In this document: positions 1 to 10,635 of the stretch, one piece after another
How positions within the stretch are numbered: the first letter of the stretch is position 1
Layout: the number at the start of each line of letters is the position of its first letter
Assembly: GCA_045604545.1 (NCBI GenBank)
Contig: JAZUOG010000005.1
Location: 1-57,048, forward strand
Direction of reading: 5' to 3'
DNA: 57,048 nt
Source of the DNA: RGIG1959 sp045604545
GTDB taxonomy: Bacteria > Bacillota > Clostridia > Oscillospirales > Acutalibacteraceae
Notes under the pieces: model-generated
What the model was told of the DNA's origin: nothing
Databases searched by the model: none
The model's input: only the letters and a program-made list of their open reading frames with translations
Program-made: the position numbers and the translations under genes

Positions 1-43
1 CGTATAAATTGGCATTTCTTTCAAGTAATTCTGTAATTGGCAT
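1..43 (-). CDS. 5' end of an unidentified gene (partial)
   Basis: An ATG (complement of 41-43) follows an AGGAAAG ribosome-binding site (47-58) and opens a frame that runs off the window edge. Only 14 residues, MPITELLERNANLY, are visible. That opening resembles the first residues of AMP-dependent acyl-CoA synthetases, but the fragment is too short to name. It is leftward like its neighbours. Confidence 0.35.
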   Translation of the reverse strand, partial: MPITELLERNANLY

Positions 44-101
44 TTTATCTTTCCTTTCAAATATTGCTCAAAATTAGTCATGGAGCAACAGTATACTATA
101 T

Positions 102-259
102 GGGCATCTCTAAAAACCCATTTTGATAAAAAACAGCTATGCACGTCATGTGCTTCGTCAACCTCCCTTGGGGTGCGACAGCACGCCTTCGGTAGGTTTC
201 CTTGCAGCTGTCATACCTATCTGTTTTTTCTTTAATCAAACGGGTTCTTAGAGATGCCC
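102..259. mobile_element. MITE-like inverted-repeat element, copy 1
   Basis: A ~158-bp element bounded by 18-bp terminal inverted repeats, GGGCATCTCTAAAAACCC and GGGTTCTTAGAGATGCCC (one mismatch). Its interior is internally palindromic and carries no reading frame of its own. A close copy lies at 1381-1540. The right end touches the stop codon of the ParE-like remnant (260-262). The ends resemble IS5-type inverted repeats, but that assignment is uncertain. No clean target duplication is seen at this copy. Confidence 0.8.
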
Positions 260-475
260 TTAATTTATCGAGAAATTCATTTTTCCATATAGAAATTTTG
301 CAATATATATGATTTTGTTTTCTTCATCAATTCTGTAAAAAATATTATAATTATCTACCAAAGCACAATGATAGCCTTTTTCAGCAATTGATTGAATGTG
401 AAAGGCAGGAAATAAAAGAGGATTTTCAAACAAAGAAGATTCTGAAAGATATTTTGCGATACTTCCTTTGATATA
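260..475 (-). pseudogene. ParE/RelE-like toxin, N-terminal part missing
   Basis: An open frame of 71 codons with no usable start codon ends at TAA (260-262). The translation contains IAEKGYHCALVDNYNIFYRI and ends YIAKFLYGKMNFSIN. This is the typical C-terminal half of RelE/ParE-family toxins, which are normally 90-105 residues. An in-frame stop at 476-478 closes it upstream, so the first beta-strand and helices are absent. A RelB/DinJ-like antitoxin lies ~0.8 kb upstream, with an unrelated LRR gene between, so the toxin-antitoxin locus looks broken. The fold assignment rests on sequence pattern only. Confidence 0.6.
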
Positions 476-480
476 TCAAA

Positions 481-1296
481 TTACATTAGCTTTACAATTA
501 CATTATTTCTTTCCAACGAATTGATAAGCGTCCTATCCACCTTATCTTCTGAAAATGTTACATATTTCAGTTCTTTAAGTTCGAGCAGTTTCTCTGCATT
601 TTCCAGAGATGAACTTGGAATATATAAACTTTCCAGTTTTTCTAATTTAAGCAGTTCCGCTGCATCAATACTTTCATCGCTACATACCAATGATAATGAA
701 GTAAGGTTTTTACATTCTACTATAGCACTAATATCTGATTTTTTAGCGTAACAGAGTGTTAAAGTCATTAAATTTGGCAATTCACTAAGCTCCTCAATTC
801 CTTTTATCGAGGTGCCTGATTTGCTATTCTTTAAACCAAACGTTTCAAGTTTTTTCAAGTTCTTTATACCTGAAATATCATAAATGTCACAGCACCAAAG
901 ATCAATATCTTTAATCATAGTCAGCGTACTTATATGCTCAAATGTGTCAAGAGGCGTGTCGAAGAGGTATAATGTTTCAAGCTCTAAACACTCAGGCAGA
1001 AAAGACATATCCAAATTCGGTGCAATGTATATATCCAATGTTTTCAGACGTGACAAATCATATACAAAATCAAACGACTTTATGTCTAATGAAAGAGTTT
1101 CTAATTCACTGAGTTTTTTCAGCTTTCCAATTTTTTTAAGGTCCTTTTCGTTACAATCTTTTGTAATATAGATTTTCTCAGTGTAACGGAAAACCATTTC
1201 ATCTCCAATGTTAATGAACAAAATATTGTATACCACAAGGAACAGTAATAAAACTCCTGTGATACAGATGAAGATTTTTTTATTTCTCATAATCAT
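481..1296 (-). CDS. Membrane-anchored leucine-rich-repeat protein
   Basis: A 271-residue protein starting at the ATG preceded by GAGG six bases upstream. A more upstream in-frame ATG at 1350 exists but has no ribosome-binding site. One hydrophobic segment near the N-terminus (roughly residues 6-27) acts as a signal anchor. The rest consists of leucine-rich repeats of ~22 residues with LxxLxxLxL periodicity (for example LKTLDIYIAPNL and LETLYLFDTPLD). It is probably exposed outside the cell and involved in binding; the partner is unknown. It overlaps the end of the antitoxin-like frame by 17 bp, which suggests translational coupling, and it sits between antitoxin and toxin remnants. AT-rich codon use matches the left 2.3 kb only. 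Confidence 0.65.
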   Translation of the reverse strand: MIMRNKKIFICITGVLLLFLVVYNILFINIGDEMVFRYTEKIYITKDCNEKDLKKIGKLKKLSELETLSLDIKSFDFVYDLSRLKTLDIYIAPNLDMSFLPECLELETLYLFDTPLDTFEHISTLTMIKDIDLWCCDIYDISGIKNLKKLETFGLKNSKSGTSIKGIEELSELPNLMTLTLCYAKKSDISAIVECKNLTSLSLVCSDESIDAAELLKLEKLESLYIPSSSLENAEKLLELKELKYVTFSEDKVDRTLINSLERNNVIVKLM

Positions 1297-1798
1297 TAAT
1301 AACCTCGACAGGAATAATATCAAACGGTGTAACCTCAAGAAGAACTCCATGATCTTTCTCTATAAACCATCTGCTTATATAGGGCATCTCTAAAAACCCC
1401 TTTTGAGAAAAAACAGCTATGCACAACATCTGCTGCGTCAACCTCCCTCGGAGTGCGGCAGCACGCCTTCGGAAGGTTTCCTTGCAGCTGCCGCACCTAT
1501 CTGGTTTTTCTTTAATCAAACGGGTTTTTAGAGATGCCCTATAATGATTATCTTTCAAAGCCTTAAAATCGGATTCAGCTTCGTCAAGTTTTTGATGTAA
1601 TTCAGCTGAATTGCGAACAATATTTCTTGCAGATGCCGGAATTTTCAAATCAAATGGCAGTCCACCAACAAGATTAACCTGATGCAGCAGCATATTTACA
1701 GCATCAGAAATTGTCATACCGAGCATTGATAATGTTTCTTCTGCATTTGCTCTTACATTTTCGTTTACTCTTACATGAATTGTAGAATTTTTATTCAT
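1280..1798 (-). CDS. RelB/DinJ-like antitoxin with an in-frame element insertion
   Basis: Starts at ATG 1796-1798, giving 172 residues. The first ~85 residues form a RelB/DinJ-type antitoxin: a ribbon-helix-helix N-terminus (STIHVRVNENVRANAEETL, then MTISDAVNMLLHQV) followed by GGLPFDLKIP and a helical toxin-binding part. The next ~54 codons are supplied by the inverted-repeat element at 1381-1540. The last ~30 residues, ending EVINDYEK, follow it. Removing the element and one TATA target copy (162 bp) restores a continuous 118-codon frame, so the insertion preserves the frame. Whether the enlarged protein folds or still binds a toxin is unknown; the nearby toxin is only a fragment. Confidence 0.6.
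   Translation of the reverse strand: MNKNSTIHVRVNENVRANAEETLSMLGMTISDAVNMLLHQVNLVGGLPFDLKIPASARNIVRNSAELHQKLDEAESDFKALKDNHYRASLKTRLIKEKPDRCGSCKETFRRRAAALRGRLTQQMLCIAVFSQKGFLEMPYISRWFIEKDHGVLLEVTPFDIIPVEVINDYEK
1381..1540. mobile_element. MITE-like inverted-repeat element, copy 2
   Basis: A 160-bp element with perfect 19-bp terminal inverted repeats (AGGGCATCTCTAAAAACCC). It is closely similar throughout to the copy at 102-259. It is flanked by TATA on both sides when the GGGC and GCCC ends are taken as the borders, which suggests a 4-bp target duplication. It lies inside the antitoxin coding frame and adds 54 codons without a stop. It encodes no transposase, so it would depend on one elsewhere. 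Confidence 0.85.
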
Positions 1799-1823
1799 AG
1801 AAATCACCGTTCTTTTCTTTAAT

Positions 1824-1852
1824 ATTGTATCACATATATTACACAATGTCAA
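1824..1852 (-). promoter_or_regulatory. Sigma-A promoter for the antitoxin-LRR genes
   Basis: On the minus strand, TTGACA (1847-1852) and TACAAT (1824-1829) are separated by 17 bp, ~26 bp upstream of the antitoxin ATG. Confidence 0.75.
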
Positions 1853-1888
1853 TACAAAACGATAAATATCGGGATTAGAAACGCTCAA

Positions 1889-1904
1889 CCGATGCGGACA
1901 TCGG
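1889..1904 (-). terminator. Hairpin directly after the 1905-2240 gene
   Basis: CCGATG-CGGA-CATCGG forms a six-base-pair hairpin immediately after the stop codon of the leftward small gene. The U-tract on the minus strand is poor, so termination would be weak. The stem matches the core of the hairpin at 2266-2297. Confidence 0.4.
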
Positions 1905-2240
1905 CTATTTTGTCTTATTATATTTTAAATAAAAGCGGTATGCTTCTTTCCACGTGCGGAATTTTTTCCTATAAAAATCAAAAGAATCAAATCCACGTTT
2001 GTTTTTGTTGGAGTGCAATGTATCGAACCATTTTTTGCGGAATTCATCACGGGTATATTTCTCCTGAATCCACCTATAGTCGCATATGTTCCATGAGCAG
2101 TAAAACTTTTTGTACTGGCTGCCATTGGGAACGTCCGTTGCATTTCTGACAGCGATAACTGCATTTCTTTTATGTTCCTTGTCATTATTTTCTTTAAAGT
2201 GAATAACTGAACTTTTCCTGTGTTTATAACTTCTGCTCAT
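1905..2240 (-). CDS. Small basic protein of unknown function
   Basis: A 111-residue protein starting at ATG 2238-2240 behind GAGGGGG. It opens MSRSYKHRKSSVIHFKEN and is rich in Lys, Arg, Tyr, Trp and Phe. The start resembles a group of short 'MSRSYK...' basic proteins seen scattered in Firmicutes and their prophages, whose role is not known. There is no transmembrane segment or known catalytic motif; it might bind nucleic acid given its charge, but that is a guess. It is flanked by hairpins on both sides and so is probably monocistronic. Confidence 0.55.
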   Translation of the reverse strand: MSRSYKHRKSSVIHFKENNDKEHKRNAVIAVRNATDVPNGSQYKKFYCSWNICDYRWIQEKYTRDEFRKKWFDTLHSNKNKRGFDSFDFYRKKFRTWKEAYRFYLKYNKTK

Positions 2241-2265
2241 AAATCTGACCCCCTCTAAATGATGC

Positions 2266-2297
2266 AAAAAATCCCGATGCGAACATCGGGATTTTTT
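2266..2297. terminator. Bidirectional terminator downstream of tuf
   Basis: An A-run, ATCCCGATG, a CGAA loop, CATCGGGAT and a T-run form a nine-bp hairpin with A/T tracts on both sides. It ends tuf transcription (leftward) and could serve the opposite strand as well. Confidence 0.8.
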
Positions 2298-2315
2298 ATA
2301 TCTCGGTAGCTTAAA

Positions 2316-3515
2316 TTATTCGTTGATAGCTGTAACAACGCCTGAACCTACTGTTCTACCACCCTCACGGATAGCGAAACGAAGTCCTTCTTCGATAGCG
2401 ATAGGTGTGATAAGCTCAACGTTCATTGTAACGTTATCACCAGGCATGCACATTTCCTTATCAGCAGGAAGTGTTACAACACCAGTAACGTCTGTTGTTC
2501 TGAAATAGAACTGAGGTCTGTAGTTGTTAAAGAAAGGAGTATGACGGCCGCCCTCTTCCTTCTTAAGAACGTATACCTGACCAGAGAACTTTGTGTGTGG
2601 CTGGATTGAGCCGGGCTTACAGAGAACCTGTCCACGCTCAACCTGATCTCTTGTGATACCACGGAGAAGTGCACCAACGTTATCACCAGCTTCGCAGAAA
2701 TCAAGAGTCTTACGGAACATCTCAAGACCTGTACATACAGTTGTGAGCTTCTCCTCAGAAAGACCAACGATTTCGATCTGCTCGTTTACGTTAAGACGTC
2801 CACGCTCTACTCTACCTGTAACAACAGTACCACGACCGGAAATTGTCATAGTATCCTCAACAGGCATAAGGAAAGGCTTAGCATCGTCACGCTCAGGGCT
2901 TGGGATGTACTCGTCAACAGCGTTCATAAGCTCAATGATAGGAGCGTAAGCAGGATCGCTGAGATCATCGGGAGCTTCGAGAGCCTTAAGAGCAGAACCC
3001 TTGATGATAGGTGTATCGTCGCCAGGGAAATCGTAAGATGAGAGAAGGTCACGGATGTCCATCTCTACGATCTCGATGTGCTCCTCATCGTCAACCTGGT
3101 CAGTCTTGTTCATGAATACGATGATGTAGGGTACGCCTACCTGACGGGCGAGCAGGATGTGCTCACGGGTCTGGGGCATGGGGCCGTCAGCAGAAGATAC
3201 TACGAGGATAGCACCGTCCATCTGCGCAGCGCCGGTGATCATGTTCTTTACATAGTCAGCGTGGCCGGGGCAGTCAACGTGTGCATAGTGACGGGTCTCA
3301 GTCTGATACTCAACGTGAGAGGTGTTGATTGTGATACCACGTGCGCGCTCCTCGGGAGCCTTATCGATGTTCGCGTAGTCGACGAATTCAGCGCCGCCGC
3401 CCATGTTCAGAACCTTGGTGATCGCCGCGGTCAGGGTGGTCTTGCCGTGGTCAACGTGACCGATGGTACCAATGTTTACGTGGGGTTTGGAACGTTCAAA
3501 TTTTTCCTTTGCCAT
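2316..3515 (-). CDS. tuf: Elongation factor Tu
   Basis: A 399-residue EF-Tu that delivers aminoacyl-tRNA to the ribosome in the GTP form. The start is MAKEKFERSKPHVN, behind AAAGGAGG, 12 codons inside the longest frame. The G1 motif GHVDHGKT, the DCPGH switch II motif and NKTD are all present, followed by beta-barrel domains 2 and 3. It is the last gene of the classic rpsL-rpsG-fusA-tuf string, 174 bp after fusA. The 5' half uses GC-rich codons like fusA and rpoB, while the 3' half (2316 to about 3000) uses AGA, GTT, ACA and similar, like the AT-rich DNA beyond. This may mark a recombination or assembly joint. Confidence 0.98.
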   Translation of the reverse strand: MAKEKFERSKPHVNIGTIGHVDHGKTTLTAAITKVLNMGGGAEFVDYANIDKAPEERARGITINTSHVEYQTETRHYAHVDCPGHADYVKNMITGAAQMDGAILVVSSADGPMPQTREHILLARQVGVPYIIVFMNKTDQVDDEEHIEIVEMDIRDLLSSYDFPGDDTPIIKGSALKALEAPDDLSDPAYAPIIELMNAVDEYIPSPERDDAKPFLMPVEDTMTISGRGTVVTGRVERGRLNVNEQIEIVGLSEEKLTTVCTGLEMFRKTLDFCEAGDNVGALLRGITRDQVERGQVLCKPGSIQPHTKFSGQVYVLKKEEGGRHTPFFNNYRPQFYFRTTDVTGVVTLPADKEMCMPGDNVTMNVELITPIAIEEGLRFAIREGGRTVGSGVVTAINE

Positions 3516-3644
3516 TGGAATTTCCTCCTTTGATAACTTTGCTTGTTGCAAAGCATGATTGTTTTATCCAAACTATCCCTATTCTATCAATTCTGTAACA
3601 GAATTGCAAGGGGTTTTGGAAAAAAAGTCTTTACGCAATCCACA

Positions 3645-3669
3645 TTTTTGCGGGAAAATCCCGCAAAAA
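3645..3669. repeat. Inverted repeat between fusA and tuf
   Basis: TTTTTGCGGGA-AAA-TCCCGCAAAAA is a perfect 11-bp inverted repeat. It lacks a T-tract after the stem in either direction, so it is not a standard terminator. It may tune fusA-tuf read-through or mRNA processing. Confidence 0.5.
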
Positions 3670-3689
3670 CGGGTGCATCATGTCTTAAA

Positions 3690-5789
<2,100 letters not shown>

Positions 5790-5807
5790 AGTGCTGTTCC
5801 TCCTAAC

Positions 5808-6278
5808 TTACCAACGGAAATGAGCAAAAGCGCGGTTGGCTTCTGCCATCTTGTGGGTGTCGTCGCGCTTCTTCGCCGCACCGCCGTTACCGGCCAGCGC
5901 GTCGAGGATCTCGTTCGCGAGACGCTCCTTCATGGTGCGCTCGGAACGGTTACGGGAATAGGTCGTCAGCCAGCGCAGACCCAGGGTCTGACGGCGCTCG
6001 GGACGAACCTCGATCGGCACCTGATACGTCGCACCGCCAACACGGCGAGCCTTGACTTCCAGGACCGGCATGATGTTTTCCATGCACTGCTCGAACACCT
6101 CAAGCGGATCGTTTCCGGTCTTCTCGCGAACGATATCGAACGCGCCGTAGACGATCTTCTGGGCAACGCCGCGCTTACCGTCGAGCATAATGTTGTTGAT
6201 CAGTCTGGTGACCAATTTGGAATTGTAAAGCGGATCGGGCAAAACATCGCGTTTTGCGATAGAACCTCTTCTCGGCAC
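5808..6278 (-). CDS. rpsG: Ribosomal protein S7
   Basis: 156 residues, the normal length of S7, a primary 16S rRNA-binding protein of the small-subunit head. The start is a GTG (6276-6278) eight bases after AAGGAGG, giving (M)PRRGSIAKRDVLPDPLYN. The longer upstream frame does not match S7. LINNIMLDGKRGVAQKIVYGAF and RRVGGATYQVP are family signatures. It is in an operon with rpsL and fusA. Confidence 0.97.
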   Translation of the reverse strand: MPRRGSIAKRDVLPDPLYNSKLVTRLINNIMLDGKRGVAQKIVYGAFDIVREKTGNDPLEVFEQCMENIMPVLEVKARRVGGATYQVPIEVRPERRQTLGLRWLTTYSRNRSERTMKERLANEILDALAGNGGAAKKRDDTHKMAEANRAFAHFRW

Positions 6279-6426
6279 TTTACTTCCCTCCTTCATATAA
6301 ATGATATCATAGGTACTCGAAAGTGACATACTCTCGCTTAGCCGACACAGGGGCATTCCGCCATATACAATCATTGTATATATATAGAATTGCCGCTGAA
6401 TCTCAGCTGCAGGTCATATCTCTTTC

Positions 6427-6846
6427 TTACTTGCTCGCCTTCGGACGCTTCGCGCCGTACTTGGAACGAGCCTGCATTCTCTTCGCAACGCCCTGCGTAT
6501 CGAGGGTACCGCGAATGATGTGGTAACGCACACCGGGGAGGTCCTTAACACGACCGCCGCGGATCAGCACCACGCTGTGCTCCTGCAGGTTGTGACCTTC
6601 GCCGGGGATATACGAGGTAACCTCGATACCGTTGGACAAACGGACACGCGCCACTTTACGCATAGCAGAGTTCGGCTTCTTGGGGGTAGAGGTCTTGACA
6701 GCGGTGCAGACACCACGCTTTTGCGGGGAGTTCTGATCGATCGGCACGCGCTTCTTGGAGTTCCAACCCTTCAGAAGTGCAGGAGCCTTCGCCTTCTTGA
6801 CGAGATCCTCACGACCCTTGCGGACCAATTGGTTAAAAGTAGGCAA
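6427..6846 (-). CDS. rpsL: Ribosomal protein S12
   Basis: 139 residues, a decoding-centre protein. The start is a TTG (6844-6846) after AGGAGA, giving (M)PTFNQLVRKGRED. The streptomycin-relevant loop TPKKPNSA keeps both lysines, so a streptomycin-sensitive S12 is predicted. The C-terminal part RMQARSKYGAKRPKASK is typical. First gene of the str operon here, 148 bp before rpsG. Confidence 0.97.
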   Translation of the reverse strand: MPTFNQLVRKGREDLVKKAKAPALLKGWNSKKRVPIDQNSPQKRGVCTAVKTSTPKKPNSAMRKVARVRLSNGIEVTSYIPGEGHNLQEHSVVLIRGGRVKDLPGVRYHIIRGTLDTQGVAKRMQARSKYGAKRPKASK

Positions 6847-6927
6847 ACTTATCTCTCCTTTCTGACATTTTCGCTTGTCCCGACGAAAAAAACGCGCAGT
6901 TATCCCATCAGGACTCACCAATTTGGT

Positions 6928-6957
6928 ATTCTAGCATATACTATGGCTTTTTGTCAA
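6928..6957 (-). promoter_or_regulatory. Promoter of the rpsL-rpsG-fusA-tuf operon
   Basis: On the minus strand, TTGACA (6952-6957) and TAGAAT (6928-6933) lie 18 bp apart, with a TGC extended -10. It begins just after the rpoC terminator, so the two operons are insulated and then restarted. Confidence 0.75.
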
Positions 6958-6998
6958 GAAAAAAATCAAGAGGATCGAAAAAAATTCGATCCTCTTGA
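6958..6998 (-). terminator. rpoC terminator
   Basis: TCAAGAGGATCG pairs with CGATCCTCTTGA over 12 bp. The stem is followed on the minus strand by seven T residues. This is a strong intrinsic terminator placed right after the rpoC stop. Confidence 0.9.
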
Positions 6999-7009
6999 GA
7001 AAAGAGCCA

Positions 7010-10000
7010 TTATTCGGCGGAATCTTCCGCATTTTCGGCGTTATCGTCCTCCAGCATACTGCGAAGCGCCGCAACATAGGGCGAATCGTCGGACGCGTGA
7101 GTGTTGATGACGTCGAGGTCGGAGTACATCTGCACACCGGTACCGGCGGGAACCAGTTTACCGATGATGACGTTCTCCTTCAGACCGAGCAACGGGTCGA
7201 CCTTGCCCTTGATGGCGGCTTCGGTCAGCACGCGGGTGGTCTCCTGGAAGGACGCGGCGGACAGGAAGCTGTCGGTGGCAAGAGACGCCTTGGTGATACC
7301 GAGGAGCACCGGCTGGCAGGTCGCTTCGCGCAGGTGGATCTCCCCTGCCTCAATGCGCGCACGCACGCGCTCATTCTCGCGATCGACTTCACTGCGGTCG
7401 ACAAGTGCGCCGCTGAGCAGGTAGGTATCGCCGGAATCTTCCACGCGAACCTTGCGCATCATCTGACGGACAATGACTTCCACGTGCTTGTCGTTGATGT
7501 CAACGCCCTGCATACGGTAGGTGTGCTGCACTTCCTGAATGAGGTAGTTCTGCACGGCAAGCGGGCCGCTGATGGCGAGAATGTCGTTGGGGTTGATGGA
7601 ACCCTCGGTGATACGGTCACCCTTCTTGATGACGTCGCCTTCTTTGACGCGTTTGCGGGAACCGAACGGGATCACATAGCTGCGCTGGTCTTCCTCGTTG
7701 GTGACGATGACAAGCTGTTTCTTCTTGTCTTCGCCGAAGCTGACAACACCGTCGATCTCACTGATGATCGCGAGGTACTTCGGCTTACGACCCTCGAACA
7801 GCTCTTCAACACGCGGCAAACCCTGCGTGATATCTTCGCCCGACGCAACACCGCCGGTGTGGAACGTACGCATGGTCAGCTGAGTACCGGGTTCACCGAT
7901 GGACTGAGCGGCGATGATACCGACCGCTTCGCCGATGGACACGGGCTCGACCGTGGCGAGGTTCGCGCCGTAGCAGTGAGCACAGACACCCTGCTTCGCA
8001 TCGCAGGTCAGCACGGAGCGAATGTTGATGCGCTCGACGCCGTAGTGGTTAACAAGAAGGTCGGCTTCCTTTTCGGTCATCATCACATCGCGGCTGACGA
8101 CCACCTCACCCGTCTGCGGATCGCAGAAGTCATCGGAGAGGAAGCGACCGACGAGACGCTCGGTGAGCGGCTCGATCATTTCCTTGCCGTCCTTGATGTC
8201 GTAGACCTCAATGCCGCGATGTGTGCCGCAATCGTGCTCACGAATGATCACGTCCTGCGAAACGTCAACGAGACGACGGGTCAGGTAACCGGAGTCAGCG
8301 GTACGAAGAGCGGTATCGGCGAGGCCTTTACGCGCACCACGCGAGGAAATGAAGTATTCCATGATGTTGAGGCCTTCACGGTAGTTCGCACGGATGGGCA
8401 CCTCGATCGTACGACCGGAGGTGTTCGCAATCAGGCCGCGCATACCGGCGAGCTGACGGATCTGAGCGATACTACCACGAGCGCCGGAATCGGACATCAT
8501 GAAGATCGGGTTGTAGGGATCCATATTCTTATTCAACGCCGCCGTAACCTTATCGGTGGTGCTGTTCCAGGTTTCAATAACGCGGCGATAACGATCTTCG
8601 TCGCTCATGAGACCCTTGTTGTACATATCGGTGATGCGGTCGACCATCGCCTCCGCCTCAGCAATCAGTTCCTTCTTCTCGGGCGGGATCGACGCGTCGC
8701 AGACCGCAACGGTCAGAGAGCCCTGAGTGGAGTACTTGTAGCCCTGGTTCTTGATCGCGTCGAGAACCTCGGAGGTTTTCGCGGGACCATGCACCTTGAT
8801 GCACTTTTCCACAATGCGGGACAGCTGCTTCTTGCCGACCTTGAAGTCCACCTCGTAGAGGAAGCGGTTTTCGGGGATCGAGCGATCGACAAAGCCGAGA
8901 TCCTGCGGGACGGGACGGTTGAAGATGATGCGGCCGATGGTGGTCTCCACCACACGGCTCTGCATCACGCCGTCGATCTCCATCGTGCGGCGCACGCGGA
9001 TCTTGGAGTGCAGGCCGATGACCTTCTCCTGATACGCCATCATCGCTTCGTCCTCATCGCGGAACGCCTTGCCTTCGCCGGGTTCGCCGGGCTTCTCGAT
9101 GGTGAGGTAGTAGGAACCGAGGACCATGTCCTGCGTCGGCACCGCAACAGGCTTACCGTCGGACGGTTTAAGCAGGTTGCCGGCCGCCAGCATCAGGAAG
9201 CGGGCTTCCGCCTGCGCTTCGGCAGAGAGCGGCACGTGAACGGCCATCTGGTCACCGTCGAAGTCGGCGTTGAACGCGGTACAAACCAGCGGATGCAGTT
9301 TGATGGCGCGACCTTCGACAAGGACGGGCTCAAACGCCTGAATACCGAGGCGGTGAAGTGTCGGAGCACGGTTGAGCATGACGGGATGGTCTTTGATGAC
9401 GATCTCGAGGGCGTCCCACACTTCGGGATGCACACGCTCGACCATTTTGCGGGCGGTCTTGATGTTGCCCGCGGCATTGATCTCCACAAGGCGTTTCATG
9501 ACAAACGGCTTGAACAGCTCGAGCGCCATTTCCTTCGGGAGACCGCACTGATACATTTTGAGTTCCGGACCGACAACGATAACCGAACGACCCGAGTAGT
9601 CAACGCGCTTACCGAGCAGGTTCTGACGGAAACGACCTTGCTTACCTTTGAGCATATCGGAAAGCGACTTGAGCGGACGGTTGTTGGGACCGGTGACGGG
9701 ACGGCCGCGGCGGCCGTTGTCGATGAGCGCGTCAACCGCTTCCTGCAGCATACGCTTCTCGTTGCGCACGATGATATCGGGCGCGCCGAGCTCGAGCAGC
9801 TTTCTCAGACGGTTGTTGCGGTTAATCACGCGGCGATACAGGTCATTGAGGTCGGAAGTCGCGAAACGACCGCCGTCGAGCTGTACCATCGGGCGAATAT
9901 CGGGAGGAATAACCGGCAGGACGTTGAGCACCATCCACTCGGGACGGTTGCCGGACAGGCGGAAGGACTCCACCACTTCGAGGCGCTTGACAAGACGGGC

Positions 10001-10615
10001 GCGCTTCTGACCGGAAGCACCCTCGAGCTCGCTTTTGAGCGACTCGGACAGCTCTTCGAGATCGATCTCGGCAAGCAGCTTCTGAATGTATTCGGCACCC
10101 ATGCCGGCTTCGAACTCGTCCTCGTACTTTTCACGAAGATCGTGATAATCCTTGTCGTTGAGGATCATGCCCTTCTTCAGACCGGGAATGTCGCCGTCCT
10201 GAGTGACGACATACGCCGAGAAGTAGAGCACCTGCTCAAGCAGACGCGGAGAAATATCCAGAAGCAGGCCCATGCGGGACGGGATACCTTTGAAATACCA
10301 GATGTGGGACACGGGAGCGGCAAGCTCAATGTGACCCATACGCTCACGGCGCACTTTGGCACGCGTCACTTCGACGCCGCAGCGTTCACAAACCTTACCC
10401 TTATAGCGGATACGCTTGTATTTGCCGCAATGGCATTCCCAGTCCTTGTTCGGGCCGAAGATGCGTTCGCAGAACAAGCCGTCGCGCTCGGGCTTCAGCG
10501 TACGATAGTTGATCGTTTCGGGCTTGGTGACCTCACCGTGAGACCATTGTGTACGGATCTGCTCGGGAGAGGCGAGGCCGATCTTGATCGAGTCAAACAC
10601 ATTGAAATCCATCAT
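7010..10615 (-). CDS. rpoC: RNA polymerase subunit beta'
   Basis: 1,201 residues. The catalytic Mg-binding loop NADFDGDQMAVH lies at residues 449-460. An N-terminal zinc site uses C61, C63, C76 and C79 (CHCG, CERCG), and a second cysteine cluster (CGTHRG, CAHCYG) sits in the C-terminal half. The trigger-loop and bridge-helix region is intact. The start follows GGGAGG with two adjacent ATG codons; the first is used here. It follows rpoB by 20 bp and ends at a strong terminator. Confidence 0.98.
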   Translation of the reverse strand: MMDFNVFDSIKIGLASPEQIRTQWSHGEVTKPETINYRTLKPERDGLFCERIFGPNKDWECHCGKYKRIRYKGKVCERCGVEVTRAKVRRERMGHIELAAPVSHIWYFKGIPSRMGLLLDISPRLLEQVLYFSAYVVTQDGDIPGLKKGMILNDKDYHDLREKYEDEFEAGMGAEYIQKLLAEIDLEELSESLKSELEGASGQKRARLVKRLEVVESFRLSGNRPEWMVLNVLPVIPPDIRPMVQLDGGRFATSDLNDLYRRVINRNNRLRKLLELGAPDIIVRNEKRMLQEAVDALIDNGRRGRPVTGPNNRPLKSLSDMLKGKQGRFRQNLLGKRVDYSGRSVIVVGPELKMYQCGLPKEMALELFKPFVMKRLVEINAAGNIKTARKMVERVHPEVWDALEIVIKDHPVMLNRAPTLHRLGIQAFEPVLVEGRAIKLHPLVCTAFNADFDGDQMAVHVPLSAEAQAEARFLMLAAGNLLKPSDGKPVAVPTQDMVLGSYYLTIEKPGEPGEGKAFRDEDEAMMAYQEKVIGLHSKIRVRRTMEIDGVMQSRVVETTIGRIIFNRPVPQDLGFVDRSIPENRFLYEVDFKVGKKQLSRIVEKCIKVHGPAKTSEVLDAIKNQGYKYSTQGSLTVAVCDASIPPEKKELIAEAEAMVDRITDMYNKGLMSDEDRYRRVIETWNSTTDKVTAALNKNMDPYNPIFMMSDSGARGSIAQIRQLAGMRGLIANTSGRTIEVPIRANYREGLNIMEYFISSRGARKGLADTALRTADSGYLTRRLVDVSQDVIIREHDCGTHRGIEVYDIKDGKEMIEPLTERLVGRFLSDDFCDPQTGEVVVSRDVMMTEKEADLLVNHYGVERINIRSVLTCDAKQGVCAHCYGANLATVEPVSIGEAVGIIAAQSIGEPGTQLTMRTFHTGGVASGEDITQGLPRVEELFEGRKPKYLAIISEIDGVVSFGEDKKKQLVIVTNEEDQRSYVIPFGSRKRVKEGDVIKKGDRITEGSINPNDILAISGPLAVQNYLIQEVQHTYRMQGVDINDKHVEVIVRQMMRKVRVEDSGDTYLLSGALVDRSEVDRENERVRARIEAGEIHLREATCQPVLLGITKASLATDSFLSAASFQETTRVLTEAAIKGKVDPLLGLKENVIIGKLVPAGTGVQMYSDLDVINTHASDDSPYVAALRSMLEDDNAENAEDSAE

Positions 10616-10635
10616 GACTGTTTATCCTCCCTTTC

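Noticed and set aside
3645..3669. An intrinsic terminator between fusA and tuf
   Set aside because: The stem is perfect, but neither strand has a U-tract after it; T residues precede the stem instead.
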